A stretch of 64,000 bases of DNA from Megalobrama amblycephala (Eukaryota; Chordata; Actinopteri; Cypriniformes; Xenocyprididae): contig NC_063044.1 in assembly GCF_018812025.1 (NCBI RefSeq), positions 40,880,243-40,944,242 on the forward strand, given 5' to 3'. The translations under genes were made by a program, and so were the position numbers. Positions 59,895 through 64,000 of the stretch are shown in pieces. The notes under the pieces are model-generated. The model worked only from the letters and a program-made list of their open reading frames with translations, made no database searches and was not told the origin of the DNA. Position 1 is the stretch's first letter; each line of letters starts with the position of its first letter.

Positions 59895-61383
59895 TCAAAC
59901 ACACAACATCATTTGAGATTTGATGGAAATGACATTGTTATGGGAATAATTATTTCTTTCATAAAAAAAGAGAAGTAAAAGAAAAGAAAACCAGAATTAT
60001 CCTGTAAAATAAGTAGATAAACTAGTGAGAGTGTGAAAATTGTGCTTTAAGAGAGATTATCTCCTTAAAGTCCACAGGGCCAAAAAAGCCCATAGTTGAT
60101 GAAACACCCAAAGACATCTTTTCCACAATACAGACTTAGCTAGAATATGGATTGGAAAAAAATGTGTGTGAGTGTTATGTCACTATGCTAATATCTGAGT
60201 CAAAACTTCCACTCTCATTCCCAAATCCTGTGACTTTTATTTTTCCTCATCACCGTACTGAAAGGAGCTCGGTTCATTGTGAAATTGCTTAGACAACCTC
60301 TGCTCTCCCCTTCCATGTAGACAAAATAATGAATACATTTTTAATGGGAATTTGTCAGAATATATTAAACGGCACAGGCGGGTCATAAAATCAGGCGCTT
60401 GGCCTCTCACCACTCGTAATAGTTATCCTGTTCCTCCTCTCTGCCATGGACTCATTTGCAAGAGTTGTCTAACACCAAGGCTATTTATCACCAAGCCACC
60501 AAGAGCTTTATGACAGTGAAATACCAGCACTTTGATTTATTGAGTTTAGAAAATCCGTCTGTGAGCTTGTCACAATTGTTCCTCAAATCTTCCCTTGCAA
60601 GCCACAAGCACACAAGCTTCTCTCTTGAGAAATAAAAACTGGGTCCTTTTATATACAATGCATTATTAACAACAACATTACAATGGGCACACTGGGTAAG
60701 AGATTGTTTCTGAGGGATTTTATGTGAGATGTTTCGACGAGGAGGCCATGCTGAGAGCTACTGTCTTGCCTGACCTTTACCATCAAAGCCTATTCTTATT
60801 TCCAATTCCCTCTGAGCGCTGCCAACAACCACGCTCTGCTGGGGACTATAGGACTTACATTATATCATTTGTCCAATTTGCTATTGTTTCATCCCTGTCA
60901 GGGTAATTTGCTTTGGGTTTCTTTGTTATACCTTGGGTTTAGGCTTCCCCTAGAGAGGCTTCTTCTGAAGTGTGTGCCCCAGATAGCGTCTGTTTATCAA
61001 GCACCCTTTGCTCTGTCACGTTCACTTCCTCAACGATGATGCGCAGATCAAATGCACGTCTCCATCTAGCACGCAGTCTCCTGCGAACTAACCCGCTGAT
61101 CTCCGAATGGCCTAGCTCGCAACGCCGTGTTTGTGCTGGAAGCTTCAGGAAAATATAGGCAACACTAGATGAGAGGTCATTTTCCTCATAGCCTGACATT
61201 TCTCTCTCATTTCTAATATTAGCGCAAGGTGATCGCTGGATCATTGGTTTTTATTGCGGGCCCATCGGAAAGCTAATTCATTTAATGTGTCATTACATTT
61301 TCCCTTCGGTTGGATGTTCATTCCATGTGTTACTGTACATCTATGTGGGAAATGCTCTCCGTGGTCTCCTGTACATCACCCTA
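59895..61383. other. Single-copy block
   Basis: No transposon or exon recognised; 60230-60620 and 60900-61370 resemble the other candidate regulatory blocks. Confidence 0.3.
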
Positions 61384-61506
61384 CACTCTTAAAAATAAAG
61401 GCTCCAAAAGGGACTTTCTGCAGTCATGCCATTGAAGAACCATTTTTGATTCTCCTTTCAGTGACAGGTTCTTAGAAGAGCCTTTTTTCTGTTTGTGAAG
61501 AATGTT
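61384..61506. mobile_element. Partial CACTCTTAA MITE, right half missing
   Basis: CACTCTTAAAAATAAAGGCT matches the left end of the element at 26067, with AAGAACC/GGTTCTT words following. It stops near the TTAA where the foldback element inserted, and no continuation was found at 63340. Confidence 0.7.
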
Positions 61507-61510
61507 TTAA

Positions 61511-63335
61511 AGGTGCCCTAGAATCAAACATTGAATTTACCTTGGCATAGTTGAATAACAAGAGTTCAGTACATGGAAAAGACATACATTGAGTTTCAAA
61601 CTCCATTGTTGCCTCCTTCTTATATAAATCTCATTTGTTTAAAAGACCTCCGAAAAACAAGCGAATCTCAACATAACACCGACTGTTACGTAACAGTCAG
61701 GATCATTAATATGTATGACCTCAATATTTGCATATGCCAGCTCATGTTCAAGGCATTAGACAAGGGCAGGACGTCTGGATCTGTGCACAGCTGAATCATC
61801 AGACTAGGTAAGCAAGCAAGAACAATAGCGAAAAATGGCAGATGGAGCGATAATAACTGACATGATCCATGATAACATGATATTTTTAGTGATATTTGTA
61901 AATTGTCTTTCTAAATGTTTCGTTAGCATGTTGCTAATGTACTGTTAAATGTGGTTAAAATTACCATCGTTTCTTACTGTATTCACGGAGACAAGAGCCG
62001 TCGTTATTTTCATTTTTAAACACTTGCAGTCTGTATAATTCATAAACACAACTTCATTCTTTATAAATCTCTCCAACAGTGTGTAATGTTAGTTTTAGCC
62101 ACGGAGGACAGCCTCAAACTCATTCAGAATCAAATGTAAACATCAAAATAAATACTATACTCACATGATCCGATGCATGCATGCAGTATGCATGACGAAC
62201 ATCTTGTAAATATTACATCTTGTAATATTAGCTGTGTGAACTTTGTAAATGCACTGTATTATATGCATCCATTCATCATAAAAGGAATCCATACATCTCC
62301 AGGAGGTTAATAAAGTCCTTCTGAAGCGAGTCAATGCATTTTTGTAAGAAAAATATCCATATTTAAAACTTAAACTAAAATAACTAGCTTCCTTCCACCA
62401 GACAACCGAACGCATCCTGCGCAAGTCAACGTGCATCACAACTTTGATGACTCTCGCGATTCAAACAAATAGTACTGGGCAACAAACTCAAGCTCCACTT
62501 CTCTTATATCGAAATCCTCTGACATTTTGTCATGCATCAGGTCAGAGGTCACTCTTCTGCTGCAGTTATTTTACTTTATAAAGTTTTAAATATGGATATT
62601 TTTCTTACAAAAACCCATCGCTTCACTTCAGAAGGCCACACAGCTAATGTAACCCTCAAATGGATCTTTACAAGATGTTCGTCATGCATGCTGTATGCAT
62701 GCTTTGAATTATGTGAGTAAAGTGTTTATTTTGATGTTTACGTTTGATTCTGTATGAGTTTGAGGCTATGCTCTGTGGCTAACGGCTAATGCTACACTTT
62801 TGGAGAGATTTATAAAGAATGAAGTTGTGTTTATGAATTATACAGACTGCAAGTGTTTAAAAATGAAAATAGCGACGGCTCTTGTCTCCGTGAATACAGT
62901 AAGAAACGATGGTAACTTTAACCACATTTAACAGTACATTAGCAACATGCTAACGAAACATTTAGAAAGACAATTTACAAATATCACTAAAAATATCATG
63001 TTACCATGGATCATGTCAGTTATTATTGCTCCATCTGCCATTTTTCGCTGTTGTTCTTGCTGGCTTACCTTCCAGATGTTAATACTGCCTTTCCTTGTCT
63101 AATGCCTTGAACATGGGCTGGCACATATGCAAATATTGGGGTCATACATATTAATAATCCCGACTGTTACATAACAGAGATCCGCATGTTTTCCGGAAGT
63201 CTTTTAAACAAATGAGATTTACATAAGAAGGAGGAAACAATGGGGTTTGAAACTCAATGTATGTATTTTCCATGTACTGAACTCTTGTTATTCAACTATG
63301 CCGACATAAATTCAAATTTTGATTCTAGGGCACCT
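61511..63335. mobile_element. 1.8-kb TTAA foldback element
   Basis: Flanked by exact TTAA (61507-61510, 63336-63339). Ends AGGTGCCCTAGAATCAAA and TTTGATTCTAGGGCACCT. The arms pair along most of 61511-62370 against 62570-63335, for example CATGTTGCTAATGTACTGTT with AACAGTACATTAGCAACATG, and CAAGAGCCGTCG with CGACGGCTCTTG. An unpaired centre of roughly 200 bp lies around 62380-62570. No transposase or other long ORF. The arms have small indels, so it is not brand new. Confidence 0.9.
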
Positions 63336-63339
63336 TTAA

Positions 63340-63374
63340 AAACACCCCCCCGTTCACTACCATTATAAATCTTG
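63340..63374. other. C-rich spacer
   Basis: Short stretch with a CCCCCCC run; nothing recognised. Confidence 0.4.
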
Positions 63375-63505
63375 GTAGAGCCAGGATATTTTTATATATA
63401 TATCTCCGATTGTGTTTGTAAGAAAGAAGTTAGTCATATACACCTTGGATGGCTTGAGGGTGAGTAAAACATGGGATAATTTTCATTTTTGGGTGAACTA
63501 ACCCT
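63375..63505. mobile_element. Right-end fragment of the AGGGTTAGTTCACCC MITE
   Basis: GATGGCTTGAGGGTGAGTAA and TTTTTGGGTGAACTAACCCT followed by TTAA (63506-63509). The left arm is absent. Confidence 0.8.
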
Positions 63506-63509
63506 TTAA

Positions 63510-64000
63510 ATGTTGTTAATGGAACCATAGATGCCAATATAGAGTGTATATGATACAATCATGTGTGTATTAAAGAGTGTATATGATACAATCATTCAGC
63601 ACTATATGGTGCCAGCAACTGAATATCTGGCTGGAAGTGCTTTGAGATGAAAAACAATCGCACATCCTGCCTGCGGGACTGAGACGAACTGCACCGTTTA
63701 AACATAATGTCACTGTGTTAATGAATAAAGACACTGCGATTCCCGTTTTGAGGGAAACACCAAATTGATTTTCAATGAAAGTGCGTTATAGGGCCCGTCC
63801 TGGGAGAGGGCCGGCAGCTTAACAATTGGCGTCATATTTTGACGTGTGGCGGTCGAGAGCTCATTAATCACCTTGTGAACCCAGTCATTTTCTGCCTGGT
63901 GGGTTCACTAGTCACATGAGTAATAGACAGCAGCCACGGCGCCCGGACGGGCCTCTGACAGCTCCGTCTGGCTTCCCCAAACCATACGGCAGCCTCAGCG
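63510..64000. other. Single-copy sequence at the window edge
   Basis: A short GTGTATATGATACAATCAT repeat occurs twice (about 63545, 63578). The last 250 bp are GC-richer. No exon recognised. Confidence 0.35.

Overview
The window is a piece of a teleost nuclear genome, most likely from a cyprinid (carp/minnow) fish. The evidence is the repeat content: palindromic MITEs bounded by TTAA, hAT-type MITEs with 8-bp target duplications, two different Tc1/mariner transposons, a short L2-like LINE tail, and many long (TA)n, (CA)n and (AAT)n tracts. The DANA-type SINEs common in zebrafish were not noticed, so a non-Danio cyprinid is a reasonable guess. That assignment is inference. I found no intact protein-coding gene, no convincing host exon, and no tRNA or rRNA gene. 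The only recognisable coding sequences are dead: two Tc1 transposase pseudogenes and one pseudogene of a repeat-associated protein family.

Layout. 1-4.8 kb: an AT satellite-like tract, a hAT-type MITE fragment and long single-copy sequence. 4.8-6.8 kb: an old tandem duplication of about 1.08 kb carrying copies of one MITE. 7.2-15 kb and 15.7-19.8 kb: mostly single-copy sequence rich in TAATTA/ATTA words, with one large-TIR element at 15.0 kb. 19.9-21.3 kb: an AT-rich locally triplicated block with expanding AAT tracts, then (TA)n. 22.9-27.4 kb: a cluster of MITEs and palindromes. 30.3-33.8 kb: a pseudogene, a TTAA MITE and a degenerate minisatellite containing a foreign insertion. 35.05-39.72 kb: a six-level nest of transposable elements. 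42.9-44.1 kb: two adjacent palindromic MITEs. 48.6-50.2 kb: a complete Tc1 element with nearly identical 218-bp ends. 54.0-55.2 kb: an older Tc1-like element. 59.2-63.5 kb: further TTAA palindromes, including a 1.8-kb foldback element. The single-copy blocks look like a developmental gene desert or a large intron, but cross-species conservation could not be tested.

The elements do not form a pathway; they are layers of insertion history. Three points stand out. First, the 35-39.7 kb nest can be ordered in time from its target duplications; it includes a 101-bp segment 98% identical to sequence 2.2 kb downstream, which serves as an uninterrupted comparison for a TTAA MITE insertion. Second, a foldback element at 36.1-37.7 kb is flanked by an unusually long 19-bp direct repeat; both its ends carry promoter-like words (CRE, YY1-like, CArG) ahead of mirrored ORFs. 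Third, several repeats carry strong CTCF-like motifs.
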